Shown here: in pieces, positions 35,365-42,796 of the stretch
Layout: each line of letters opens with the position of its first letter
Numbering within the stretch: the first letter of the stretch is position 1
NCBI GenBank assembly: GCA_024401925.1
Contig: JAKSKD010000008.1
Coordinates: 1 to 64,000, forward strand
Length of the DNA: 64,000 nucleotides
DNA from: Bacteroidales bacterium
GTDB lineage: Bacteria > Bacteroidota > Bacteroidia > Bacteroidales > UBA932
Direction: 5' to 3'
Program-made: the position numbers and the translations under genes
Notes under the pieces: model-generated
The model's input: the letters and a program-made list of their open reading frames with translations, nothing else
What the model was told of the DNA's origin: nothing
Databases searched by the model: none

Positions 35365-36752
35365 TATTTCTTTTCAGATGATGCAGCCTCGGCCGCAGCT
35401 TTTGCCGCTGCCGCACGGGCCTTGATTGCACCCATTACCTGGCCTTTCGCAAGACGGATATTGTCCAGAAGCGGGATATTGGCCGGGCAGGTGTAGAGAC
35501 AACAACCGCACTCGATACAGTCCTGAGCGGCATTCTGCTCAAGTGCAGGAACGTCACCGGCCTTGTAGAGACGGTTCAGAAGGAAAGGTTCGAGACCCAT
35601 AGGGCAGGCCTCGGCACATTTTCCGCAACGGATGCAGGCTCCTTCCGGATGACGCTTTGTGGCAGACTCCGACAGATAAAGTATAGATGACGAGCCCTTG
35701 ACCGTGCAGGCATCGAAATTGGCGACAGCTTTTCCCATCATAGGACCGCCGCTGATAATCTTCGCAGCATCCTGGGGAACACCGCCGGCCTGCTCTGCTA
35801 TGTAGCTGAGCGGCATACCGATACGGAACATATAGTTGTGCATCGCCTCGTCAGGAACGCAGTCTCCTGTCACGGTCATAGTGTTGGTGACGAGAGGTTT
35901 GTTCTTCTGTACGGCCTCATATACGGCAAGGGACGTAGCGACATTCTGGACAACGGCGCCCACGCTGATAGGCAGTCCGCCGGACTTCACCTGACGCTTC
36001 ATCACAGCATCGATAAGCTGTTTCTCACCGCCCTGAGGATATTTCTTCTTAAGAGGAAGGACGCTCATATCCTTATATCCCAGTCTTGCGACAGACTCCT
36101 TGAGGGCCTTGATAGCCTCAGGTTTGTTCTCCTCCACACCGAAAACAGTCTTGCAGCCCCCGAGCACCATCTGCATAATGGCAGCACCGACTACAATTTC
36201 GTCAGTCCTTTCAATCATTATGCGATAGTCGCAAGTGAGGTACGGTTCACATTCGGCAGCATTCAGGATGAGGCACTCGGCCTTCGAGCCCGGAGCCGGG
36301 TTCAGTTTCACGTGGGTAGGGAATGTAGCACCACCCAGTCCTACGACTCCGCAAGCCTTGATTTTATCAAGGACAGCAGCCCTGTCAGCAGGGATTTCAG
36401 TAATCAATGTGTCGCTGAGATCCACGCCGTCAACCCAATCGTCGCCTTCTACGGCAATCTCGATATGGGTGACATTATTCCCGGCAAGGTCCTTGCGCGG
36501 ACCGATTGACTTAACCGTTCCGCTCACTGAAGAATGAACGAATGCCGAAATGAATCCGGCCGGCTCAGCGATGACCTGACCGGCCTTGACCGTGTCTCCG
36601 ACAGCCACACAAGGCACAGCCGGAGCCCCAAGGTGCTGGGCAACGGAAATATAAACTGTCTGAGGGAGCGGCAGAACCTCGATTGCGTGGTCTTTCGCAT
36701 ACTTTGCATCATTCGGATGCACACCGCCCAATGAAAATGTTGTCCTAGCCAT
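35364..36752 (-). CDS. rnfC: Rnf electron transport complex subunit RnfC
   Basis: This 462-residue peripheral subunit binds NADH and FMN and passes electrons between ferredoxin-side clusters and NAD. It has a barrel-sandwich domain (GGVHPNDAK), a Rossmann-like NADH/FMN region with GGATFPTHVKL, and two [4Fe-4S] motifs near residues 375-425 (CIRCGKCAEACP and CIECGCCLYTCP). The C-terminus is Ala/Lys-rich. I start at the ATG at 36750-36752 (MARTTF), which overlaps the rnfB stop by 8 bp; an open extension to 36776 lacks homology. Confidence 0.95.
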   Translation of the reverse strand: MARTTFSLGGVHPNDAKYAKDHAIEVLPLPQTVYISVAQHLGAPAVPCVAVGDTVKAGQVIAEPAGFISAFVHSSVSGTVKSIGPRKDLAGNNVTHIEIAVEGDDWVDGVDLSDTLITEIPADRAAVLDKIKACGVVGLGGATFPTHVKLNPAPGSKAECLILNAAECEPYLTCDYRIMIERTDEIVVGAAIMQMVLGGCKTVFGVEENKPEAIKALKESVARLGYKDMSVLPLKKKYPQGGEKQLIDAVMKRQVKSGGLPISVGAVVQNVATSLAVYEAVQKNKPLVTNTMTVTGDCVPDEAMHNYMFRIGMPLSYIAEQAGGVPQDAAKIISGGPMMGKAVANFDACTVKGSSSILYLSESATKRHPEGACIRCGKCAEACPMGLEPFLLNRLYKAGDVPALEQNAAQDCIECGCCLYTCPANIPLLDNIRLAKGQVMGAIKARAAAAKAAAEAASSEKK

Positions 36753-37617
36753 TATTCTCCTCCTTTTTCTCCTCAACAGGAGCGGCCTTCGGTTTCAGAA
36801 CCGGGAAATTTACATCGTGTATTGCGCCTGTAGGGCATTCAGCCACACATTTCTTGCAGAGACGGCACTTGGTGAAATCAATGTAGGCAACATTGTTCTC
36901 CACCGTGATAGCCTCGCTTGCACATACTTTTGCACACTTGCCGCAACCTATGCAGGCTGCAGAGCACGCCTTGCGGGCAACAACGCCCTTATCCTTATTG
37001 ACACAGGACACATACACCCTCATACCACGAGGGCCCTTGTTCCTGAGTTCGATGATGGACTTCGGACAAGCCTTTACGCAGGCTCCGCAGGCGGTACATT
37101 TCGTTTCATCAACGACCGGGAGGCCTGTTGTTTCGTCCAAAGACAATGCACCGAACTGGCAGGCATTCACACAGTCACCACATCCCAGACATCCGTACGG
37201 GCACGCCGTATCCCCTGCATACAGGGAAGCTTTTACCTTACAGGATGATGAACCGCCATAGATATTTGTCTTTGGACGGTTCTCACAGGTTCCATTGCAG
37301 CGCACGACTGCAACCATCGGAGCCTTCTCCTTGATTTCATAGCCAAGGATGGCAGCGACTTTCTTCATCACTTCATTTCCGCCCACAGGGCAATAATTAT
37401 TGTCCAGGTTCGGAGCCTTGACGGCAGCATCGGCAAATGCACGGCACCCCGCAAAGCCGCAGCCTCCACAGTTCGCACCGGGCATCACTGCTTCGACCTC
37501 ATCAATGCGCGGATCCTCCTCGACCTTGAATTTCTTCGCAATGAAGAAAAGGACGAGGGAAAGGAGCAATCCGAGTCCCGCCAGAATGGCAATGGTCCAA
37601 ATAATTGTAGATGTCAT
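36745..37617 (-). CDS. rnfB: Rnf electron transport complex subunit RnfB (ferredoxin-type)
   Basis: This is the 290-residue electron-entry subunit that accepts electrons from reduced ferredoxin. One N-terminal membrane helix is followed by the RnfB/NqrB-type cluster motif (CGGCGFAGCRAF, later Cys in YCPVGG). Four 4Fe-4S ferredoxin-type motifs follow (CLGCGDCVNAC, CTACGACVKACP, CIGCGKCAKVC, CRLCKKCVAECP). This is more than in proteobacterial RnfB and typical of the Bacteroidota/clostridial form. The C-terminus is Lys/Glu-rich. Confidence 0.96.
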   Translation of the reverse strand: MTSTIIWTIAILAGLGLLLSLVLFFIAKKFKVEEDPRIDEVEAVMPGANCGGCGFAGCRAFADAAVKAPNLDNNYCPVGGNEVMKKVAAILGYEIKEKAPMVAVVRCNGTCENRPKTNIYGGSSSCKVKASLYAGDTACPYGCLGCGDCVNACQFGALSLDETTGLPVVDETKCTACGACVKACPKSIIELRNKGPRGMRVYVSCVNKDKGVVARKACSAACIGCGKCAKVCASEAITVENNVAYIDFTKCRLCKKCVAECPTGAIHDVNFPVLKPKAAPVEEKKEENNG

Positions 37618-37629
37618 TATTCCAATACT

Positions 37630-38040
37630 TTATTTTCTTATTTTGAAGACGTATTCATTCTTCAGGATATTCCTGAATGCATATATAAACCAATAGTAGG
37701 AAGCAACCGCAAAAAATCCGCATAGTGCGGACACGAGTTCGCTCTTGCCAAGCCCCAGAGGGATGAAGATGAAGACGAGCAACAGGATAAGCGGAATGAC
37801 GTACGCCACCCACACTGCCTTGTGCCCCATGGTCGCCTTCAAAACGACTTCGACCTCATCGCCCGGCTCATAGAGAGCTGTCGGAGAGGTCGGCACCTGT
37901 ATCGCCTTGGTCTTATACTCCGACATCCCGCACAATCCGGATGCGTGGCAGGTCGCACAGGCAGACTCGGAGATTATCTCCACTGTCGTGAACTGCGGAT
38001 CGACTTCAACTATTTTCCCTTTATGTACTATCTCTTCCAT
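37630..38040 (-). CDS. rseC: RseC/MucC family protein (SoxR-reducing system type)
   Basis: This 136-residue membrane protein of the RseC family often accompanies Rnf genes. The N-terminal part has the conserved cysteine cluster ACATCHASGLCG, followed by two transmembrane helices (about residues 80-120). In proteobacteria RseC works with Rsx/Rnf to keep SoxR reduced; here it is the first gene of the rnf block, 12 bp before rnfB. I use the ATG at 38038-38040; an open extension to 38076 would run into dnaB. Confidence 0.9.
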   Translation of the reverse strand: MEEIVHKGKIVEVDPQFTTVEIISESACATCHASGLCGMSEYKTKAIQVPTSPTALYEPGDEVEVVLKATMGHKAVWVAYVIPLILLLVFIFIPLGLGKSELVSALCGFFAVASYYWFIYAFRNILKNEYVFKIRK

Positions 38041-38041
38041 A

Positions 38042-39532
38042 TTATTCGAATGCCTGTGCCGCATCGGCAAAATCATCCATATCGGAATTCATTGCCGACT
38101 CGATTCCGACAGACCCGGCTGTGGCAGCGAAATCATTCCCCGGCTCGACAAACTTTATCTGTTCGCTCTTGAAGCGCATATCTATCTCACAAGTCTCTCC
38201 GTTCCTGTGCTTGGCGATGATAATCTGCGTCAGTTCCTTATCCTCAGGATTCTCTGAAAGTCCCTGCATGTCTGGACGGTGTATGAAGATAACCATATCG
38301 GCATCCTGCTCTATTGATCCAGACTCACGGAGATCACTCAACTGAGGTTTGCCGGTACCGCCGGTACGCTGTACGGCCTGACGGGAGAGCTGTGATAGGG
38401 CGATGATAGGCACATCAAGTTCCTTGGCTGTAGCCTTCAGCGTCCTCGAAATGGCAGCGACTTCCTGCTCACGCATTCCCCTTGTCTCGGCAGGTCCCTG
38501 CATAAGTTGCAGATAATCCACGATGATGAGCCTGACACCCTTGTTCTTCACAAGAGTCTTTGCCTTGGTCCTGAATTCCATTACAGGAATACTCGGAGTG
38601 TCATCTATATATAGAGGAGCACTGATAAGGTTCTTCAACTTATATTCCAGCTGGTCCCACTCAAAACTTTCCAACTTCGCCCCTCCTTTGATCTTGTCCG
38701 CACTCAAGCCGGACTCGGACGTCATAAGACGTTTGGCCAGCTGGAGGGATGACATTTCAAGGGAAAAGAAAGCCACCGGAACGTGGAACTGTACTGAAGC
38801 GTTTCTCGCAAGATTCAGGGAAAATGCTGTCTTACCGACTGAAGGTCTTGCGGCAAGGATAATGAGGTCGGAGGCCTGCCAGCCCTGGGTGATGCGGTCT
38901 ATGGAAGCAAATCCTGAACGGACACCGTTCGGACCGTCCTTGCTCTGCATATCCTGGATATTGCTCATAGCCTCATTGATGACCGAGCCGATATCCTGCA
39001 CCTCTTTCTTAACATTGTTCTGGATGGCGGCATAGACCTTCGACTGGGCCTTGTCTATGAGGTCATCCACCTTCACACTGTCATCATAGGAATCCTTGAG
39101 GATCTCATATGATGCCGTAATAAGGTCACGCTGGATGGTTTTCTGCTTGAGAATCTTGATATAGAACTCCATATTGGCAGCCGCACCCACCTTCTGTGAA
39201 AGGTTGGCGAGTACAATGGCACCTCCTACCGCTTCAAGATTCCCCTCCGCCTTGAGCCTTGCACTGACCGTAATAAGGTCCACCGGAGTATGGTCTGCCA
39301 CAAGATGCGTCATCGCCTCAAAAATCATCTTGTGACGGGGGTCATAGAAGCAACCTGGTGTCAGTTCTTCCAACGCCTCATCAACTGCCGACGGTTCAAT
39401 CAGCATGGCTCCAAGGACAGCCTCTTCGACATCAAGAGCCTGAGGCGGTTTGTTTCCCATCTCAAGCCCTATCGTATCAAGATTGACTGCCTGATCCCTC
39501 CTCGCGGAAGATTTTTTAGTCTGGTCAGGCAT
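38042..39532 (-). CDS. dnaB: Replicative DNA helicase DnaB
   Basis: DnaB is the hexameric 5'-3' helicase of the replication fork. The 496-residue protein has the N-terminal DnaB domain (PQALDVEEAVLGAML) and a RecA-like C-terminal domain with Walker A ARPSVGKTAF near residue 220, Walker B (LIIVDYLQLM) and the H4 loop region. No intein is present. The gene abuts rseC (1 bp), so replication and Rnf genes may share transcripts. Confidence 0.97.
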   Translation of the reverse strand: MPDQTKKSSARRDQAVNLDTIGLEMGNKPPQALDVEEAVLGAMLIEPSAVDEALEELTPGCFYDPRHKMIFEAMTHLVADHTPVDLITVSARLKAEGNLEAVGGAIVLANLSQKVGAAANMEFYIKILKQKTIQRDLITASYEILKDSYDDSVKVDDLIDKAQSKVYAAIQNNVKKEVQDIGSVINEAMSNIQDMQSKDGPNGVRSGFASIDRITQGWQASDLIILAARPSVGKTAFSLNLARNASVQFHVPVAFFSLEMSSLQLAKRLMTSESGLSADKIKGGAKLESFEWDQLEYKLKNLISAPLYIDDTPSIPVMEFRTKAKTLVKNKGVRLIIVDYLQLMQGPAETRGMREQEVAAISRTLKATAKELDVPIIALSQLSRQAVQRTGGTGKPQLSDLRESGSIEQDADMVIFIHRPDMQGLSENPEDKELTQIIIAKHRNGETCEIDMRFKSEQIKFVEPGNDFAATAGSVGIESAMNSDMDDFADAAQAFE

Positions 39533-39539
39533 ATCTATT

Positions 39540-40349
39540 CTATTCGAAATCAGGATTTACAATAATGCGTCCGCAGTGTTCACAAATCACAAGTTTCTTG
39601 TTGGATGCAATATCAATCAAGCGCTGAGGGGTGATTGTGTTGAAGCAACCGCCGCAAGCATCATTGAACACAGATACGACAGCAAGATGATTGTGTACGC
39701 TGTTTCTGATTCTATCGTAAGCGCTCATCGTCCTCGCGTCAATCTTGGCAGCGCATTCATCCCTGCGCGCCTGAAGTTTTTCCTCTTCTGCAGATGTGGA
39801 CTCGACGATAACCGCGAGCTCTTCCTTCTTGGCGGCAAGATCCCCGTTCCTTACTTCAATCTTCTGATTCAAAGTCTCGAGTTCATCTTTCTTTGCGACA
39901 ATGGCAGCCTTTAACTCGTAGATGTTCTTCTCTGCAATCTGGCGGAGAAGGCCCTGGTTCTCAAGCTCTTTATTGATTGAATCATATTCCCGGCTGTTGG
40001 CAATATTCTCGAGCTGCTTCTGGTACTTGCTTATCTGCTCGTCCAAGTCAATGATATTCTGCTTGTTTGCTTCGATGGAATTGTTGTATTCATCTATCAG
40101 GGTCTCGAACTGTACGCCCTTTGCGTTGAGAGAAGCAATCTCCTGCTCAAGCACCTCAACTTCAGCCGGAAGTTCACCTCTGAGCTGAACGATTTTTTCA
40201 ATAGCATTGTCAGCCTCCTGAAGGGCATAGAGGGTCTTAAGTTTTTCCTCGACACTCAGCTCCGAATCAGCAAAAGCCTTCTGAAGTGATACGAAGGTTT
40301 CCCTCTGGTCGATAGGAGTCTCAACTTTCTTGATTTTCTTTGTCGCCAT
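39540..40349 (-). CDS. Coiled-coil protein with C4-type zinc ribbon
   Basis: The 269-residue protein has a long Glu/Lys/Gln-rich coiled coil (about residues 40-210). A C-terminal zinc ribbon follows (CGGC near 230, CEHCG near 257), an architecture of the DUF164/CsgI-like family widespread in bacteria. Function is not established; nucleic-acid or protein scaffolding has been suggested from the fold. It lies 7 bp upstream of dnaB and has its own -7 box, so it may be the first gene of the dnaB-rnf transcript. Confidence 0.85.
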   Translation of the reverse strand: MATKKIKKVETPIDQRETFVSLQKAFADSELSVEEKLKTLYALQEADNAIEKIVQLRGELPAEVEVLEQEIASLNAKGVQFETLIDEYNNSIEANKQNIIDLDEQISKYQKQLENIANSREYDSINKELENQGLLRQIAEKNIYELKAAIVAKKDELETLNQKIEVRNGDLAAKKEELAVIVESTSAEEEKLQARRDECAAKIDARTMSAYDRIRNSVHNHLAVVSVFNDACGGCFNTITPQRLIDIASNKKLVICEHCGRIIVNPDFE

Positions 40350-40392
40350 ATCTGTTTATTTATTGTTTCATTTTGCCGGATGTAGTGAAAGG

Positions 40393-40400
40393 CAAAGTTA
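40393..40400 (-). promoter_or_regulatory. -7 box upstream of the zinc-ribbon/dnaB/rnf gene run
   Basis: The minus strand reads TAACTTTG, matching TAnnTTTG, 44 bp before the ATG of the zinc-ribbon gene, in the only sizeable gap (79 bp) of the 16-kb minus-strand run. A -33 box at standard spacing is not obvious. Confidence 0.5.
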
Positions 40401-40428
40401 TGTATTTTTTCCCAAACATTATGAAAAA

Positions 40429-40746
40429 TTATAACGATTCCATCACCTCGACGAGCTGGCTTCTGATGTCCTTCAAAGAATTGAGTACTCGGACCCTTCT
40501 GTCAACGGTACCGCGGTCTTCAGAAAGGAATTTTGTAGCTCCGTCAAGAGTGTAACCCTTTTCCTTCACAAGATAATGAATCTGCTTGAGTGTCTCAATA
40601 TCTTCCGCCTTGAACATCCTGTTGCCCTTGGCATTACGGTACGGCTTTATGAAGCGCGGGAATTCGTTCGACCAATAGCGGACCAGGGAATCTTTCTCCC
40701 CGAGTATCTGCGCAACTTCACTGATAGAATAGTATAGTTTCTCCAT
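40429..40746 (-). CDS. MerR-family helix-turn-helix protein
   Basis: This 105-residue protein is made almost entirely of a MerR-type winged helix (YYSISEVAQILG, then VRYWSNEFPRFIKPYRNAKGNRMF) with a short helical tail. The effector-binding domain and metal-binding cysteines of classical MerR regulators are missing. Such short MerR proteins are conserved next to M23 peptidase genes in Bacteroidota; I cannot name a target. It is 11 bp downstream of the first M23 gene. Confidence 0.87.
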   Translation of the reverse strand: MEKLYYSISEVAQILGEKDSLVRYWSNEFPRFIKPYRNAKGNRMFKAEDIETLKQIHYLVKEKGYTLDGATKFLSEDRGTVDRRVRVLNSLKDIRSQLVEVMESL

Positions 40747-40757
40747 ATAGAAGGTTT

Positions 40758-41696
40758 TTAATCCAGCGACTGCCCCGTAGTCACGGACATAAACAACATT
40801 TTGACATATTCGTCCGGCGTCACCGAAGCGAAAAAATAATTGACAGGATCCAGGTATTCCCCATCCTTCAGTACCTCATAATGAAGATGAGGAGCAAATG
40901 AATTTCCTGAAATGCCCACCGTACCGAGTTTCCTCCCCGTCTTTACAACCTGCCCGACCCTCACCTCGACATCTCCGAGATGGGCATAACGCGTAACGTA
41001 ACCGCCATCGTGCCGTATCTCCACCTGATTTCCGAGACCCTTTCTGGAAATATTGACGTCCGACACTATGCCGTCGGCTGCCGCAAGTACCGGATCCCCC
41101 TGAGGAGCAATAAGATCCAGCCCATCGTGCCGGGACGGAACTTTATAGAACGGATTCATCCTCTGCCCTATGGATGCACCCACCTGGGCATAAGAAACAC
41201 TTTTCAAAGGAAGGCTGAGAGGCGGGAGTATTTTCGAACCGTCATCCAAGAGCCCGGCAAAACTCTCTTCTACTTTCTTTGATTTCTCAAGCAGATCATC
41301 CGTTTTACCGGAAGTGTATTCGACCAATTTCCTGTCCGGAATGGTGTCACTCCCGGCAAGAATATCAAAAGCATCCTCCGAATTGAGGCTTGGAGCCTGC
41401 GCACTGAAAATCTCCTGATATATCTCGTTGTCCTTGACCTGTAGTCCGGTGATAACCTTGTCCAGCATCTGCTCCTTTTCGAGCATTTGCGGATAGATAC
41501 GCTCGTACATCCTGTTCTCCCTTCTGAGTTTCCTCTCTGTATCCGTGCTGATAATCAATGAGAACACAAAGTAGTATATGACTGCGAAAGTGAGGGTGAC
41601 GACGAAGAATCTCAATAAGATCAACAAGACACTCCAGATGGTGTGTCCTGTTTTTTTGAATGAAAAACTACTTTTGTCAAACTCGTACTGGGGCAT
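40758..41696 (-). CDS. M23 family metallopeptidase (LytM domain), membrane-anchored
   Basis: The 312-residue protein has one N-terminal transmembrane helix (about residues 25-47), a coiled region, and a C-terminal LytM/M23 domain (about 190-290). The zinc motifs are RHDGLD (HxxxD) and HLHYE (HxH), plus RYAHLG. With all metal ligands present it is probably an active peptidoglycan endopeptidase facing the periplasm. Tandem with another M23 gene (1-bp gap), it may act in cell-wall growth or division. Confidence 0.9.
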   Translation of the reverse strand: MPQYEFDKSSFSFKKTGHTIWSVLLILLRFFVVTLTFAVIYYFVFSLIISTDTERKLRRENRMYERIYPQMLEKEQMLDKVITGLQVKDNEIYQEIFSAQAPSLNSEDAFDILAGSDTIPDRKLVEYTSGKTDDLLEKSKKVEESFAGLLDDGSKILPPLSLPLKSVSYAQVGASIGQRMNPFYKVPSRHDGLDLIAPQGDPVLAAADGIVSDVNISRKGLGNQVEIRHDGGYVTRYAHLGDVEVRVGQVVKTGRKLGTVGISGNSFAPHLHYEVLKDGEYLDPVNYFFASVTPDEYVKMLFMSVTTGQSLD

Positions 41697-41697
41697 T

Positions 41698-42708
41698 CTA
41701 TTTGACCATTAGATGGAAGTCATTATTCAGCACAGCCTGCGACTCGTCTTCCTTCTTCTTAATCATATCCTTGTATTCCTTGTCGGACATAGAAAGATCG
41801 AAGAAATTCGTCGGATTCACGGCAGAACCCCTGTAAATAACCTCATAATGGAGGTGCGGGCCTGTGGATTTTCCGGAATTTCCCACCTCTCCGATCTTCT
41901 CGCCTCGCTTTATTTTCATTCCTTCCACGACATTTATGGAACTGAGGTGGGCATATCTGGTCTTATATCCGAAACCGTGATCAATCACAATCTGATTTCC
42001 ATATCCGAAGAATTGGAATGTCGTTTTCTCTATCACACCATCACCCGTGGCATATACCGGATTACCTTTCTTCGTGGCGAAATCATACCCGTCGTGGTGA
42101 CGATATCCGCCAAGCACAGGATCCCTGCGGGTTCCGAACGGACTGGAAACCCGGAAAGTACCCTTCGTCGGAATGATAGGAGGAATTGCCGGAATGCAGG
42201 ATGCCATATCTCCGGCACGTTTTGATAGATTGGATACTTCGTCAAAGGATTTGCTCTGTACATAAGTCTGCTTCGTGAGCATATCCAGTCTGATATATGT
42301 ATTGCGAAGTTCCGAATTGCTCCCAATCTCATCCAGATAGGCATATCTCTTCACGCCTCCGAATCCGGCATTGAGAACTTCCTCCGGTATCGGATTCATT
42401 CCGAAAATGGATCTGTACACGTCTTCGTTCCTCAATTCCAAATCCTTCAGTTCTGCACTATACTGGTCCAGATTCCTGTTCATCACCTCGAGCTTGGATG
42501 CCCATTTCGCATTATTCCTTTTGAGTATGGCTGTCTTCGGAGGGTCAAATCCCAGCAGCCCCACATATATCCAGAAATAGAGTGCAGTGAAGCCGAGGCT
42601 CACCACCATCAGAACCGCAATCTTGGACAGACGCTCTTTCCGAGGCACTTTTACTACCTCATACATCAGCGTTTCCGGATTCAGATTATATCTCTTGATT
42701 TTGGACAT
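41698..42708 (-). CDS. M23 family metallopeptidase (LytM domain), membrane-anchored
   Basis: This is a 336-residue paralogue of the neighbouring M23 protein: one transmembrane helix near residues 30-50, a coiled linker, and a LytM domain with HHDGYDFA, RYAHLS and HLHYE zinc-site motifs. I use the ATG at 42706-42708; a TTG 9 bp upstream is in frame but lies inside the probable -7 box. It is divergent from alaS and shares the 76-bp regulatory gap with it. Confidence 0.9.
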   Translation of the reverse strand: MSKIKRYNLNPETLMYEVVKVPRKERLSKIAVLMVVSLGFTALYFWIYVGLLGFDPPKTAILKRNNAKWASKLEVMNRNLDQYSAELKDLELRNEDVYRSIFGMNPIPEEVLNAGFGGVKRYAYLDEIGSNSELRNTYIRLDMLTKQTYVQSKSFDEVSNLSKRAGDMASCIPAIPPIIPTKGTFRVSSPFGTRRDPVLGGYRHHDGYDFATKKGNPVYATGDGVIEKTTFQFFGYGNQIVIDHGFGYKTRYAHLSSINVVEGMKIKRGEKIGEVGNSGKSTGPHLHYEVIYRGSAVNPTNFFDLSMSDKEYKDMIKKKEDESQAVLNNDFHLMVK

Positions 42709-42714
42709 ATCGGA

Positions 42715-42722
42715 CAAAGGTA
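42715..42722 (-). promoter_or_regulatory. -7 box for the M23/M23/merR genes
   Basis: The minus strand reads TACCTTTG, matching TAnnTTTG, ending 6 bp before the ATG at 42708. Initiation about 7 bp downstream would make the transcript essentially leaderless. Confidence 0.45.
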
Positions 42723-42728
42723 GATAAT

Positions 42729-42749
42729 TTTAGCAAAATTTGTGCTAAA
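42729..42749. promoter_or_regulatory. Inverted repeat overlapping the alaS promoter
   Basis: TTTAGCA, a 7-bp spacer, then TGCTAAA form a perfect 7-bp inverted repeat. Its right arm overlaps the alaS -7 box (TAAATTTG at 42746-42753), a position where a bound dimer would block transcription. The binding protein is unknown. Confidence 0.5.
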
Positions 42750-42753
42750 TTTG
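42746..42753 (+). promoter_or_regulatory. -7 box of alaS
   Basis: TAAATTTG matches TAnnTTTG, placed 43 bp before the preferred alaS ATG at 42797. It probably drives alaS, the lptG-fmt fusion and thiamine pyrophosphokinase as one transcript. Confidence 0.55.
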
Positions 42754-42796
42754 CGGGTTATACTTTTCTTACTGAAAATTAATAATGAATAATATA

